Below are positions 1 through 9,575 of a stretch of 64,000 bases of DNA, in pieces. A model generated the notes under the pieces. The model had not been told where the DNA came from and ran no database searches. It saw nothing but the letters and a program-made list of their open reading frames with translations. The translations under genes and the position numbers were made by a program. Each line of letters opens with the position of its first letter. The stretch's first letter is position 1. The stretch spans positions 62,001 to 126,000 of the forward strand of contig JAUZRP010000038.1 of the NCBI GenBank assembly GCA_030950395.1. The letters run 5' to 3'. Source of the DNA: Desulfonauticus sp. Its GTDB lineage: Bacteria; Desulfobacterota; Desulfovibrionia; Desulfovibrionales; Desulfonatronovibrionaceae.

Positions 1-890
1 GAGCAGCCTGGTCTAGGGAAGGTCTGGAAGACGCTCTACAAAAGGCCTATTTTGCCGATAGGATTGCTGCTTTTGGCGGCGCAGTCGTGGTCAATCGTCC
101 CATCACTAAAGATTGTGCCGAATTTTTAACCTCTTTTTATTTTGAAGTTCTTGCTGCGCCTGGTTATGAAGAAGGGACTTTAAATATCTTAAAACAAAAA
201 AAGAACCTTAGAATTTTGGAAATTCCTGGTTTGAGCTCGCTGGACAAGTTAGTTGGCATACCCTTTTTGGATGTAAAATCTCTAGTGGATGGTGGGCTGG
301 TGACCCAGTTTTCCTTTAGAAATAAAATACTTCATCCTGATAATTTTTTACCCGCCAAAGCTGAAAAAGATGGACAAATTATATATGCCAGAAAGCCAAC
401 ACCTCAAGAGTTGGAAGATCTTTATTTTGCCTGGGCAGTGGAATCTGGAGTTACTTCCAATTCTGTTTTGTTTGCCAAGCAGGGACATACCATTGCCATT
501 GGTACGGGAGAGCAAGATCGCGTAGGTTGTGTGGAGCTTACGGTCCATAAGGCCTATACTAAGTATGCTGATAGTTTAGTCTTTGCAGAAAAAAATATCT
601 CTTTATATGAATTAAAGTTAAAGGCTAAAACAGACAAAAAAGCTAGAGAATTTCTTGAAGAAGTCTGGCAACAAACAAAAGTAGCTAAAGGAGGTCTATT
701 AGGTTCTGTAATGGTTTCAGATGGTTTTTTCCCGTTTCGAGATGGCGTAGATGTGGCTATTGCAGAAGGTGTTACAGCTATTGCTCAACCTGGAGGATCA
801 ATCAGAGACTTTGAGGTAATCACGGCTGTGAATGAGGCTAAACCCCAGGTGGCAATGGTGTTTACGGCTCAACGTTCTTTTAAGCATTAG
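1..890 (+). CDS. purH: PurH, AICAR transformylase part (5' truncated by window)
   Basis: This is the C-terminal part of the AICAR formyltransferase domain, which moves a formyl group from 10-formyl-THF to AICAR in the last steps of purine synthesis. The reading frame is open from base 3, so the GTG at 87 is an internal Val codon and the true start lies left of the window. Visible family motifs are AFGGAVVVNRP near the left edge, then SNSVLFAK, TGEQDRV, and VSDGFFPFRDGVD followed by AQPGGSIRD near the C-terminus. The N-terminal IMP cyclohydrolase half, if fused, is outside the window. An RNB-type nuclease gene follows 85 bases later. folD, which makes the folate cofactor pool, lies about 4 kb downstream. 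Confidence 0.9.
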   Translation, partial: AAWSREGLEDALQKAYFADRIAAFGGAVVVNRPITKDCAEFLTSFYFEVLAAPGYEEGTLNILKQKKNLRILEIPGLSSLDKLVGIPFLDVKSLVDGGLVTQFSFRNKILHPDNFLPAKAEKDGQIIYARKPTPQELEDLYFAWAVESGVTSNSVLFAKQGHTIAIGTGEQDRVGCVELTVHKAYTKYADSLVFAEKNISLYELKLKAKTDKKAREFLEEVWQQTKVAKGGLLGSVMVSDGFFPFRDGVDVAIAEGVTAIAQPGGSIRDFEVITAVNEAKPQVAMVFTAQRSFKH

Positions 891-975
891 CAATTAGTGC
901 TTAGCGAATGGCGGATAAAAAAAGTATAATATAATTACTTAGTTAACTAACTTAAAAAACATAAAATTAATCCAA

Positions 976-3030
976 GTGTCAAAATCAAAAGATAGTTATG
1001 CCCATTTAACTCCTGGTCAGGTAATAGAATTTTTAGAAGATTCTCTTCCCCGTATTGCTTTTGTGTTGGCAAACAAAGACCCCAGGGTAAAGGTTTTGAC
1101 TTTACAGGGCAAGGAAAAATCCCTGTCTAAAAATAGGCTGCTGCCCTGGGTTGGTCCTTGCTTAGATCCATCCCTAACCAGAGAAAAGGCTGGACTTTTT
1201 TTACAAGAATTTAATCAAAAACGAGAAGAAATTGCCAAAGAAGTTAATGTGGAAGAAATTTGGGAACTAGTTTGGCCAGAGTTAAAGCGCGCCACAGCTT
1301 CCTGGCTAGCAGAAATCTGGTTTGCTCAAAAGCCAGACAGTCATCAGATAGCTGGTCTTGGACGAGCTTTATTAAAAAACAAAATCTATTTTAAATATCG
1401 TCCTCCAGAATTTGAGATCAATTCGCAGGAGCAAGTAGAGCATTTAAAAATAGAGCAACAAAAAAAAGCCCTTCAACTTCGTTTACTGAAGGAAGGCAGA
1501 TTGTTATTGCAAGAAGCTATTAAAGGTGAAAACCGCATTGACCTACAAACCCTAGATAAAAATCTCTTGCAAGAACTAAAAACTGTATTACTAGCCAATT
1601 TAGCCAAAAGAGCAGATGCCAAACAGGAAAAATTGTTTCGTAATCTAACACAAGGTCTTGGACAGGATGATTTTTTAGCTTATACCCTGGCTTTTAATTT
1701 GGGAATAATTCCTGAACATTTTAATTATTATCTGCTTCAGGCAGATTATGAATTTTGCCCTAAGTGGACAGAGGAAAAAGAAGAAATTGAAATCATAAAG
1801 TCAAAGTTTAGGTCTAGTAAACCAGATAGACCTGTTCTAAAAGGTTTTATTAGTATAGATTCCAAAGAAACTAGGGATATAGACGATGCGTTTTTATTTC
1901 AAAGACAAGACGATGGATTTATATTAAAGATAGCTATTGCCTGTCCTGCTTTACACTGGACTTTTAATTCTGCTTTGGATCTAAAAGTCAGAGAGCGTTT
2001 TTCTAGTCTTTATTTGCCAGAAGGCACTTCTCACATGCTACCCGAAGACATAGGGGTGAGGCTCTATAGTTTGCGAGAGCAAGACTGCACTCCTGCTTTA
2101 ATTTTTAGTTTTTATCTGGATGATAAAGCTGAGGTCAAAAACTTTTCTTTAGACTTTGACTGGATAGAAGTAGAGAAAAATATCTCCTATGAAGAGGCAG
2201 ATAAATTAATTAAAGAACAGCATACCTTTTGGCCAGATCTTTATGCTCTGGCTGAAAAACTTCGAAACAGAAGAATAGAACAAGGAGCTGTTATTATAGA
2301 GCAGCTAGAGCCTGGCATTGTGGTGAATTTTAATCAGCACCCAGTTAAAGTAGAATTAATTTTTAAATCGGATTTTTCTAAAGCCCAGTTAATAGTTTCT
2401 GAGCTTATGATTTTGTGTAATTTATGGGCAGGTAAGTTGGCCGTAGAGCAAAATATCCCTCTTTATTTTCGTTCTCAAAAAATAAATCTCTCCAAAAGTA
2501 CTGCTGGCGTCTGGCGTAAACCAGAAGATATTTTTTCTTTGGTCAAAAATATGGCCCCATCTATTTTGGATGTAGAACCCAACTGTCATGCCAGCTTAGG
2601 TGTTGAAGTTTATGCGCCTGTTACCTCTCCTTTACGCAGATATTCTGATTTTATTAACAGTGCCCAGATGTTATCTTTTGTCACTCAACAAACACTAAAT
2701 TTTAATAAAGACCAGTTGGCAGGTTTACTACCTTATTTATCAGCCAGACAATCTTTGGTCGGTCAGGTGCAAAGATTTCGACCTCGTTATTGGAAGTTGC
2801 TTTATTTTAAACAAAAGCATAAACTAGAAGAGTTTGAAGGAGTGTTGGTAGAAAAAGGAGGCTATTTAAGTGTGTTTGCTTTGCCCAAAGAGCAAATTTT
2901 GGTCAGAGTGCCGAGCAGCTTATTAGAAGAAAAAACTCCTGTAGGAGAAAAATGCCTCCTTACTTTTGGTAAGGTTGATCCTTTGCGAAACGAAATAAAA
3001 GTTGTAAAAGTTAGAAAGAAAGATAGCTGA
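976..3030 (+). CDS. RNB-domain exoribonuclease (RNase II/R family)
   Basis: Likely 3'-to-5' exoribonuclease of the RNase II/R family, 684 aa with a GTG start. The catalytic RNB core is visible: an Asp-rich segment DSKETRDIDDA near residues 294-305 holds the family's metal-binding aspartates, and LRRYSDF near residues 552-558 corresponds to the conserved RNA-contacting segment. The N-terminal 280 residues are helical and charged and do not show clear cold-shock domains. The C-terminus has only a short beta-rich tail rather than an obvious full S1 domain, so it resembles the compact RNB proteins of Desulfovibrio-type bacteria more than E. coli RNase R. coaX begins two bases after its stop, which suggests one transcript. 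Confidence 0.85.
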   Translation: MSKSKDSYAHLTPGQVIEFLEDSLPRIAFVLANKDPRVKVLTLQGKEKSLSKNRLLPWVGPCLDPSLTREKAGLFLQEFNQKREEIAKEVNVEEIWELVWPELKRATASWLAEIWFAQKPDSHQIAGLGRALLKNKIYFKYRPPEFEINSQEQVEHLKIEQQKKALQLRLLKEGRLLLQEAIKGENRIDLQTLDKNLLQELKTVLLANLAKRADAKQEKLFRNLTQGLGQDDFLAYTLAFNLGIIPEHFNYYLLQADYEFCPKWTEEKEEIEIIKSKFRSSKPDRPVLKGFISIDSKETRDIDDAFLFQRQDDGFILKIAIACPALHWTFNSALDLKVRERFSSLYLPEGTSHMLPEDIGVRLYSLREQDCTPALIFSFYLDDKAEVKNFSLDFDWIEVEKNISYEEADKLIKEQHTFWPDLYALAEKLRNRRIEQGAVIIEQLEPGIVVNFNQHPVKVELIFKSDFSKAQLIVSELMILCNLWAGKLAVEQNIPLYFRSQKINLSKSTAGVWRKPEDIFSLVKNMAPSILDVEPNCHASLGVEVYAPVTSPLRRYSDFINSAQMLSFVTQQTLNFNKDQLAGLLPYLSARQSLVGQVQRFRPRYWKLLYFKQKHKLEEFEGVLVEKGGYLSVFALPKEQILVRVPSSLLEEKTPVGEKCLLTFGKVDPLRNEIKVVKVRKKDS

Positions 3031-3032
3031 GT

Positions 3033-3818
3033 ATGTGTTTTTTATTGATAGACGTAGGTAATACAAACATTAAATTTGGACTTGGAGATGCAAAAAAAGT
3101 AGTTCAAGCCTTTGTTTTACCTACCAATCTCAACGAGACTCCAGACTCTTTGGGGTTAAGTATTTATAACTTTCTCAACTATGCTTGTCCAGGCAAACAC
3201 ATTCAAGCCTGGGTGGTAGGCTCTGTAGTTCCTTTGCTGGACAAAGTTTTAGAAGAAGCTTGTTACTTATACGGAAAATGTCCTTTGTATTTTTTACCTG
3301 CAGATATCCCTCTGGACATAGAAAATCAGTATCAACAGCCTCAGGAAGTAGGAGCAGATCGCCTGCTCGGAGCTTACGCCGCCAGAAAGTTATTTCCAGA
3401 GCCAACCTCACTAATAGTTATTGACTTTGGCACGGCCACTACTTTTGACTGTGTAGAGCACAATGCTTATCTAGGGGGCCTAATTTGTCCTGGTCTTAAC
3501 TCTTCGTTGCAAGCTTTGGCCTTAAACACTGCCAAATTGCCCCAGATTTCTCTGGAATTTAGGGGAGAAAATTTGGAAATAGGGAAAAACACCCAACACA
3601 GTTTAAATCAAGGGATGTTGTTTGGTTTTGTGGCTATGGTAGAAGGGTTGGTCTTGAGATTAAAAAAAATACTTAGACCAAAAGTTAAAGTAGTCGCTAC
3701 AGGGGGGCTAGCCTCTTTGTTGGCCACAGCCACCAGGAGTATAGATCTGGTATACCCAGAATTAGTGTTAGAGGGTTTAAGGTTAGCTTTTTTAAACCAT
3801 CAACATAAAGGAGTATAA
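3033..3818 (+). CDS. coaX: Type III pantothenate kinase
   Basis: CoaX phosphorylates pantothenate in the first committed step of coenzyme A synthesis. This 261-aa protein shows the ASKHA-fold signatures of the type III family: DVGNTNIKFG at residues 7-16 (phosphate 1 loop), GADRLLGAYAA near 107, and DFGTATTFD near 130. Length is typical (about 255-265 aa). It sits 2 bases after the RNB nuclease gene and 3 bases before eno, so these genes are very likely co-transcribed. The coaBC gene for the next CoA steps is elsewhere in the window (50402-51610). Confidence 0.95.
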   Translation: MCFLLIDVGNTNIKFGLGDAKKVVQAFVLPTNLNETPDSLGLSIYNFLNYACPGKHIQAWVVGSVVPLLDKVLEEACYLYGKCPLYFLPADIPLDIENQYQQPQEVGADRLLGAYAARKLFPEPTSLIVIDFGTATTFDCVEHNAYLGGLICPGLNSSLQALALNTAKLPQISLEFRGENLEIGKNTQHSLNQGMLFGFVAMVEGLVLRLKKILRPKVKVVATGGLASLLATATRSIDLVYPELVLEGLRLAFLNHQHKGV

Positions 3819-5120
<1,302 letters not shown>

Positions 5121-5127
5121 ATATTAT

Positions 5128-5161
5128 CCAGAGCGATTTTGAATTTTCAAAATCGCTCTGG
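5128..5161. terminator. 15-bp perfect hairpin after eno
   Basis: A perfect inverted repeat with 15-bp arms (5128-5142 and 5147-5161) and a 4-base loop starts 8 bases after the eno stop. The following bases are G-rich, not a T tract, so it is not a textbook intrinsic terminator. It may be a transcript-stabilising 3' hairpin, a Rho-independent terminator of weak type, or an RNase-protecting end between eno and folD. Confidence 0.6.
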
Positions 5162-5229
5162 GGTAGCTTGCTGGTTTTAAGAAGCATGTTTACATAAATT
5201 TGGTGTCAGAAAGTATGGGGTAAAAGATT

Positions 5230-6078
5230 ATGATTTTATTAGATGGCAAAAAGACAGCTTTAGCAATTAGACAAAAATTAAAAAAAGAAATTACACAATA
5301 CCAACATAAAGGCCATCGGGCTCCTGGGCTAGCAGTTATCCTGGTAGGAGATGATCCTGCGTCTCATATTTATGTCCGCAACAAAGAACAGGCCTGTGCA
5401 GAAGTGGGTATTGTTTCTAGAAGTTATAGACTAGATAGCTCTACTCCTCAAGACGAACTAGAGAATTTAATAAAAAGTTTGAATGATGACCCAGAGATAG
5501 ACGGTATTTTATTACAATTACCATTGCCTGCAGGATTTCATACTCAACGCTGTTTAGATTTAATAAGTCCCTCTAAAGACGTAGATGGCTTTCATCCTGA
5601 CAACGTGGGCAGATTGGCGTTAAATTTGCCAGGCCTGCGTTCTTGTACCCCCGCAGGGGTTATGAGTTTATTAAAACAGTATAACCTCTCTGTAAGGGGG
5701 AAAAAAGCAGTAGTTATTGGCTGTAGTAATATTGTAGGCAAACCTTTGTCTCTTTTGTTATTAAATGCAGAAGCTACTGTCACTGTATGTCATGCTGCAA
5801 CTTATGACTTAAAGGCTGAAGTTATTCAGGGAGATTTTGTCTTTGTAGCCATCGGACAACCCAAATTTATTTCTGCCGACATGATCAAAGAAGGAGCAGT
5901 AGTAGTGGATATAGGTATTAATCGCACAGAAAATGGCATAGTGGGAGATTGTGATTTTGAAGCCTTAACCTCTAAAGTAAAAGCCATTACTCCTGTACCC
6001 GGTGGAGTAGGACCTATGACAATTGCTCAACTATTGCTAAATACAGTCTCTGCCTACAAAATCCAGCTGGGTATATAA
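5230..6078 (+). CDS. folD: Bifunctional methylene-THF dehydrogenase / methenyl-THF cyclohydrolase
   Basis: FolD interconverts 5,10-methylene-THF and 10-formyl-THF for one-carbon metabolism. The 282-aa product is full length: the catalytic Tyr-x3-Lys in YVRNKEQ at about residues 48-53, QLPLP near 95, SKDVDGFHPDNVGRL near 116, a Rossmann segment ending GCSNIVGKPL near 164-173, and the family's C-terminal TPVPGGVGPMT near 253. Its product feeds the formyl transfer catalysed by the PurH fragment at the window start. The dispersed repeat element begins only about 4 bases after the stop codon. Confidence 0.97.
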   Translation: MILLDGKKTALAIRQKLKKEITQYQHKGHRAPGLAVILVGDDPASHIYVRNKEQACAEVGIVSRSYRLDSSTPQDELENLIKSLNDDPEIDGILLQLPLPAGFHTQRCLDLISPSKDVDGFHPDNVGRLALNLPGLRSCTPAGVMSLLKQYNLSVRGKKAVVIGCSNIVGKPLSLLLLNAEATVTVCHAATYDLKAEVIQGDFVFVAIGQPKFISADMIKEGAVVVDIGINRTENGIVGDCDFEALTSKVKAITPVPGGVGPMTIAQLLLNTVSAYKIQLGI

Positions 6079-6082
6079 AGAT

Positions 6083-6202
6083 TCAACAAAAATTATTTTG
6101 AACAGTTAGACACATGTTCAACAAGTAAATATTTCCAATAAATTAAATGGGTTACAATTTAAAAATTTAATCAAAAAAAACAAATTTTGGACTTTTGCGG
6201 TT
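6083..6202 (-). repeat. Dispersed intergenic element, copy 1 (inverted)
   Basis: Read on the minus strand this about 120-base stretch matches the two plus-strand copies at 14678-14780 and 46727-46844 along its length. Shared blocks include CGCAAAAG at the left end, TTTTTGATTAA, AATTGTAACC, TGTCTAACTG, and AATTTTTG with GTTG at the right end, followed by ATCTTTA. It occupies most of the space between the convergent folD and MEMO-like genes. No ORF is contained. Confidence 0.75.
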
Positions 6203-6268
6203 AGATCATCAAATAAAAACAGAAACGATTATCTATCAAGATTAATTTGCCTAGCGTTTTCTAGACTA

Positions 6269-7063
6269 TTACTCTATAATAACCCCTGCATAGCCAACGA
6301 CCTGGTTGAAATCTTTATTAACTTCTCCTGACGTCCTGTAATCTATCAATACTCCACAAGATGCCCCCCAATGTTGAACCATAAATAACCCCAAAAGCAT
6401 AGGTAGTACGCCACACATAGAGACATGTTCTTTTTGGATAAAATTGATAAATCCTCTAGGATCTAGCTGTAGAATGTATTGTAATGTTTTTTTGTCTTTT
6501 TGCTCTGCCAGGTGATGAGGTATATAATGACTCATATCAGAACTAACTATGATAGTTACCTCTTCTGGACTCAGTTGAGCAGCCAAAAAATCGGCCACAT
6601 CTTTAAGGAACTGCAAGTTATGTTCTGCTACGCAAATGGGTATAATCTTGATTTCAGGATTTCGATAAAATAAAAAGGGCAAAATCACTTCTAGAGAATG
6701 TTCAAATAAATGGGCTTCGTAATCCTGCTGGAGAAGGGAATGAGAAAGGAGCCGGGAAGAAATTTCTTCTGCTACTTGTAAGTAACCACCAGGCAGGTAC
6801 CATTTGCCATCTGGCCAAAGAGCAAGGCGTTGACCACGGCCTGTGTGGTTGGGGCCAAGGAGTAAAATAGTGGATTTGAGATTGCTTTGAGCTAGAGTTT
6901 TGCCACATACTGCTCCCGAAAACACGTAGCCTGCATGAGGAACCATGCTGAGCAAAGTTGGTTTGGATCTGGGGTGGCCTTGCAAAAAACTGCGCACTTC
7001 TTGAGCTAACAATTCTTTTTGGGCTGGATAAAATTGTCCACTGACAACAGGATTTCTATCCAT
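6269..7063 (-). CDS. MEMO1 family protein (AmmeMemoRadiSam system protein B)
   Basis: A 264-aa member of the MEMO1 family, a fold related to extradiol dioxygenases. Bacterial members often occur with an AMMECR1-like protein and a radical SAM enzyme. Seen: RNPVVSGQFYP at the start, PHAGYVFSG near 42-50 with a putative metal-ligand His, GPNHTGRG near 72, and SSDMSHY near 175. The ATG is preceded by AGGAG. Neither of the usual AmmeMemoRadiSam partners lies next to it here, so it is an orphan in this window. The biochemical role in bacteria is unsettled; I assign the family, not a reaction. Confidence 0.9.
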   Translation of the reverse strand: MDRNPVVSGQFYPAQKELLAQEVRSFLQGHPRSKPTLLSMVPHAGYVFSGAVCGKTLAQSNLKSTILLLGPNHTGRGQRLALWPDGKWYLPGGYLQVAEEISSRLLSHSLLQQDYEAHLFEHSLEVILPFLFYRNPEIKIIPICVAEHNLQFLKDVADFLAAQLSPEEVTIIVSSDMSHYIPHHLAEQKDKKTLQYILQLDPRGFINFIQKEHVSMCGVLPMLLGLFMVQHWGASCGVLIDYRTSGEVNKDFNQVVGYAGVIIE

Positions 7064-7182
7064 TACTTGTTGTCTCCTGGTAATTATTAACCTTCGGTCG
7101 AGTTAAATTGAGATTTTAGGCTTTGTCTATTTAGGATATAGGGCTAAAATAGACATTTTATAACAACAAAATAAGCAGAATT

Positions 7183-7211
7183 AAAAGACAGAGACCAGGT
7201 CTCTGTCTTTT
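7183..7211 (-). terminator. Intrinsic terminator of the 113-aa gene
   Basis: Perfect 13-bp inverted repeat (7183-7195 with 7199-7211) with a 3-base loop. It lies 16 bases downstream of the minus-strand 113-aa gene. Read on the minus strand the stem ends in TTTT followed by AATT, fitting a Rho-independent terminator. Confidence 0.75.
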
Positions 7212-7227
7212 GGCTCTACTCTAATGT

Positions 7228-7569
7228 TTAGGCTGTTGCAAGTTTGCGAGTTAGGCGTTTTAATTTATGGATCTTTTTTCTCAGTCTATCCCTTTCTGCA
7301 CGAGAAGAAGCTTGTAAGCGCTGAAATCTTAACTCTTTTAGTTTGTGTTTTAATTCCCTAATTTGCTGTTTATAAACAGTGTTAGCTTTGCCTTCTTCAT
7401 CATTAATATTTAATACTTCTTTAATTTTAGCCAATAATTCGTCTTTGGTCATACTGGAAGCCCCAGTAATCATTGGCAGTTGTTCAATGGCCAATTCCCG
7501 TAATTCTTTAGCCGTCATTTTGTCTAAAGGTTTTTTAAACTCTACTTTAATTTCAATTACCTCTCCCAT
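7228..7569 (-). CDS. Small basic protein with Rho-N/SAP-like segment and coiled coil
   Basis: Conserved-looking hypothetical of 113 aa with a strong AAGGAGG ribosome binding site just before the ATG. Residues about 17-54 (MTAKELRELA ... MTKDELLAKI) have the helix-turn pattern of Rho N-terminal/SAP-like nucleic-acid-binding modules. Residues about 65-110 are highly basic and heptad-like, so probably a charged coiled coil. The composition suggests nucleic-acid or ribosome binding, but no specific function can be assigned. It has its own intrinsic terminator and appears monocistronic. Confidence 0.7.
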   Translation of the reverse strand: MGEVIEIKVEFKKPLDKMTAKELRELAIEQLPMITGASSMTKDELLAKIKEVLNINDEEGKANTVYKQQIRELKHKLKELRFQRLQASSRAERDRLRKKIHKLKRLTRKLATA

Positions 7570-7733
7570 TATTTCCTCCTTTAAAGACTTGCACTTAAAT
7601 TAGAACAGTTTGATTCCCTGTATGGTTACAGTGCCCTGCCAAAAGATTTTACTAAGAGCATTTTTACTCACCTAACCAACCCAAAATATGCTCTTTCCTA
7701 TTTCTTTACCTAAAGGGGTATAAATTTTTTACG

Positions 7734-8108
7734 CTAATAAATGTTGAGATACTTTTGGCCGTTTCTTCTAGTTTTAAAGGGAGATTTTTGTAAACATACT
7801 TTGTTTAGCGGAGTAACGGTCTCATCTAGCATCTTCACTTTGACGGTATCAAAAAATCGCTCCCCTAAAAAGGTATTTACTTTGTTTAAAATTTCTTCCC
7901 CCACAAAATAAGCTTCTTGTAAAATCAAACTCTCTTTTGCCCCCACTATAAGAGTTTTACCTTTTCTACCCAGAGGATAAACATATTGCCCTAAAGGCTC
8001 TCCCAATACTTTAGACCACTGTTTCCACAATTTTACTAAAGCAAAACCCTGCTCTATTGAAGGGTTTTGCTTTAAAAATTTGTTAATTACGGCAGAAAGT
8101 TTGTGCAT
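7734..8108 (-). CDS. DUF721/DciA-like protein
   Basis: A 124-aa protein of the DUF721 family, which includes DciA, the helicase-loading partner of DnaB in most bacteria that lack DnaC. Seen: an N-terminal LSAVINKFLKQNPS helix, then ALVKLWKQWSKVLGEPLGQY and a strand-rich segment ending GAKESLILQEA, the family's KH-like layout. I start at the ATG at 8108 (MHKLSAV). The longer frame from a TTG at 8153 would run through tRNA-Leu and encode nonsense there. The ATG lies only 9 bases after the tRNA CCA end and has no clear Shine-Dalgarno. Direct evidence of helicase-loader function is lacking. Confidence 0.75.
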   Translation of the reverse strand: MHKLSAVINKFLKQNPSIEQGFALVKLWKQWSKVLGEPLGQYVYPLGRKGKTLIVGAKESLILQEAYFVGEEILNKVNTFLGERFFDTVKVKMLDETVTPLNKVCLQKSPFKTRRNGQKYLNIY

Positions 8109-8117
8109 AATAATAAA

Positions 8118-8203
8118 TGGTGCCGAAGGGGAGACTCGAACTCCCACGGGCAAAGCCCACTAGACCCTGAACCTAGCGTGTCTACCAATTCCACCACTTC
8201 GGC
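8118..8203 (-). tRNA. tRNA-Leu (anticodon CAG)
   Basis: An 86-base cloverleaf with a long variable arm typical of tRNA-Leu and an encoded CCA end. The acceptor arms GCCGAAG/CTTCGGC pair perfectly. The anticodon loop reads TTCAGGG, giving CAG. The T arm GGGAG-TTCGAGT-CTCCC is standard. Confidence 0.97.
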
Positions 8204-8630
8204 ACAAACTTATTTGATAACTAAAATGAATTAGCTTGACAAGTTTTTTTTGTTTCCAATTAGATAAATTGAAGCAAAACTCGTTAACAACATCGGTAAA
8301 TACTCAAGTGAGCCAATTTGTTCGCTCAAAAATTCTATTTGTGCTAGTTAGCCATGACCTGGTGCAAAAAACAAGTTTTATCGCTGTATTGGGGTTTGAA
8401 TTTGTTAGTTTTTACAGTTGAAAAGTAAAAGTTTATTAGCTATAGTTTTTGATTTGGGACTTAAGGAAGAGGATAGGAAATTTTTAAATCTGGATTTAGA
8501 AAACATCGAGTAACTATTTTGGACTATTTGTATTCTGCGAATTTAAGTTATCTCAGTAAGGCAATATTTTGCTCCACCAAAGAACATTTGGCGAAATAAT
8601 TGGGTTAATCTATTACGTGAGAATTACAAG
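8204..8630. other. Intergenic region between tRNA-Leu and ribF
   Basis: About 430 bases with no convincing gene. A 61-codon open frame at 8236-8421 (+) lacks a ribosome binding site and has unremarkable composition, so I do not call it. A TTGACA at about 8235 lacks a good -10 at the right distance. The region should contain the divergent promoters for tRNA-Leu (-) and ribF (+), but I cannot place them firmly. Confidence 0.5.
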
Positions 8631-9575
8631 ATGACCATTATTTTAACTAGTCTTGAAGAGGCTCAGCAAAAAGTTGATAGTTCTTGTGTTACTATTGGTA
8701 ATTTTGACGGTGTGCACATAGGTCATCAACATCTCATTCAAAAAGTCAGGGCCAAAGCTCAAACTTTAAACACTAAAAGTGTGGTTGTAACCTTTGATCC
8801 TCATCCTTTAAGGGTGCTAGTAGATAGAAAAACTCCACCTTTTATTACTTTAACGGAGCAAAAATTAGAGCTTATCTCTCAACTAAAAGTGGATTTTATT
8901 TTCTGCATACCGTTCAATAAAAAAATTGCAGCCCTAGAGCCAGAAGATTTTGTTTGCACCTATCTTGTAAAAGCCTTGAAATTAAAGTCTCTACTCATAG
9001 GTTATGACTATGCTTTTGGTAAAAATAGAAAGGGCAATTTTCAGCTTCTTAAACAGCTTGGTGAAAAATATAATTTTACTGTTGAGCAATTAGCTCCTGT
9101 GATGTACGATGGAGCTATTGTCAGCTCCACTAGGATTAGAGATTTGGTTCAAATGGGTAAGGTCTGGGAAGTACGGCCCCTTTTAGGACGTTTTTATCAG
9201 GTAAAAGGCACGGTTATTACAGGTAAAAAACGTGGAGCCAGATTACTTGGTTTCCCTACAGCCAACATTGCGCTAAAAGATGAACTTTTCCCCAAACCCG
9301 GCGTATATGCAGTTTGGACAGAGGTAAAAGAACGTATTTTGCCCGGAGTAGCTAACATTGGATATAATCCCACTTTTGGCAATGATTATTTGTCTGTAGA
9401 AGTGCATATATTTGACTTTGCGCAAAATATATATGAAGAGACCATAAAAGTGCACTTTGTCCAGCGTTTAAGAGAAGAGCAAAAGTTTTCCAGTGTAAAG
9501 GCCCTGCAGGAGCAAATCCAAAAAGACATTGCTTTAGCTAAAAAAATATTAAAACAACCTGAGGCCAGTGTGTAA
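8631..9575 (+). CDS. ribF: Bifunctional riboflavin kinase / FAD synthetase
   Basis: RibF converts riboflavin to FMN and then FAD. The 314-aa protein has both domains. The N-terminal nucleotidyltransferase domain shows GNFDGVHIGH near residues 23-32 and VSSTRIRDL near 165. The C-terminal flavokinase domain has GKKRGARLLGFPTAN near 199-213 and GVANIGYNPTFG near 240. Length is usual for the family. Its stop codon overlaps the start of the downstream ClC gene (TAATG), implying translational coupling. Confidence 0.96.
   Translation: MTIILTSLEEAQQKVDSSCVTIGNFDGVHIGHQHLIQKVRAKAQTLNTKSVVVTFDPHPLRVLVDRKTPPFITLTEQKLELISQLKVDFIFCIPFNKKIAALEPEDFVCTYLVKALKLKSLLIGYDYAFGKNRKGNFQLLKQLGEKYNFTVEQLAPVMYDGAIVSSTRIRDLVQMGKVWEVRPLLGRFYQVKGTVITGKKRGARLLGFPTANIALKDELFPKPGVYAVWTEVKERILPGVANIGYNPTFGNDYLSVEVHIFDFAQNIYEETIKVHFVQRLREEQKFSSVKALQEQIQKDIALAKKILKQPEASV

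Noticed and set aside
8109-8153. N-terminal extension of the DciA-like frame across tRNA-Leu (TTG start at 8153)
   Set aside because: It would translate the tRNA sequence; the ATG at 8108 begins the family match.
8236-8421. 61-codon open frame in the tRNA-Leu/ribF spacer
   Set aside because: No ribosome binding site, no recognisable domain; treated as chance in AT-rich DNA.
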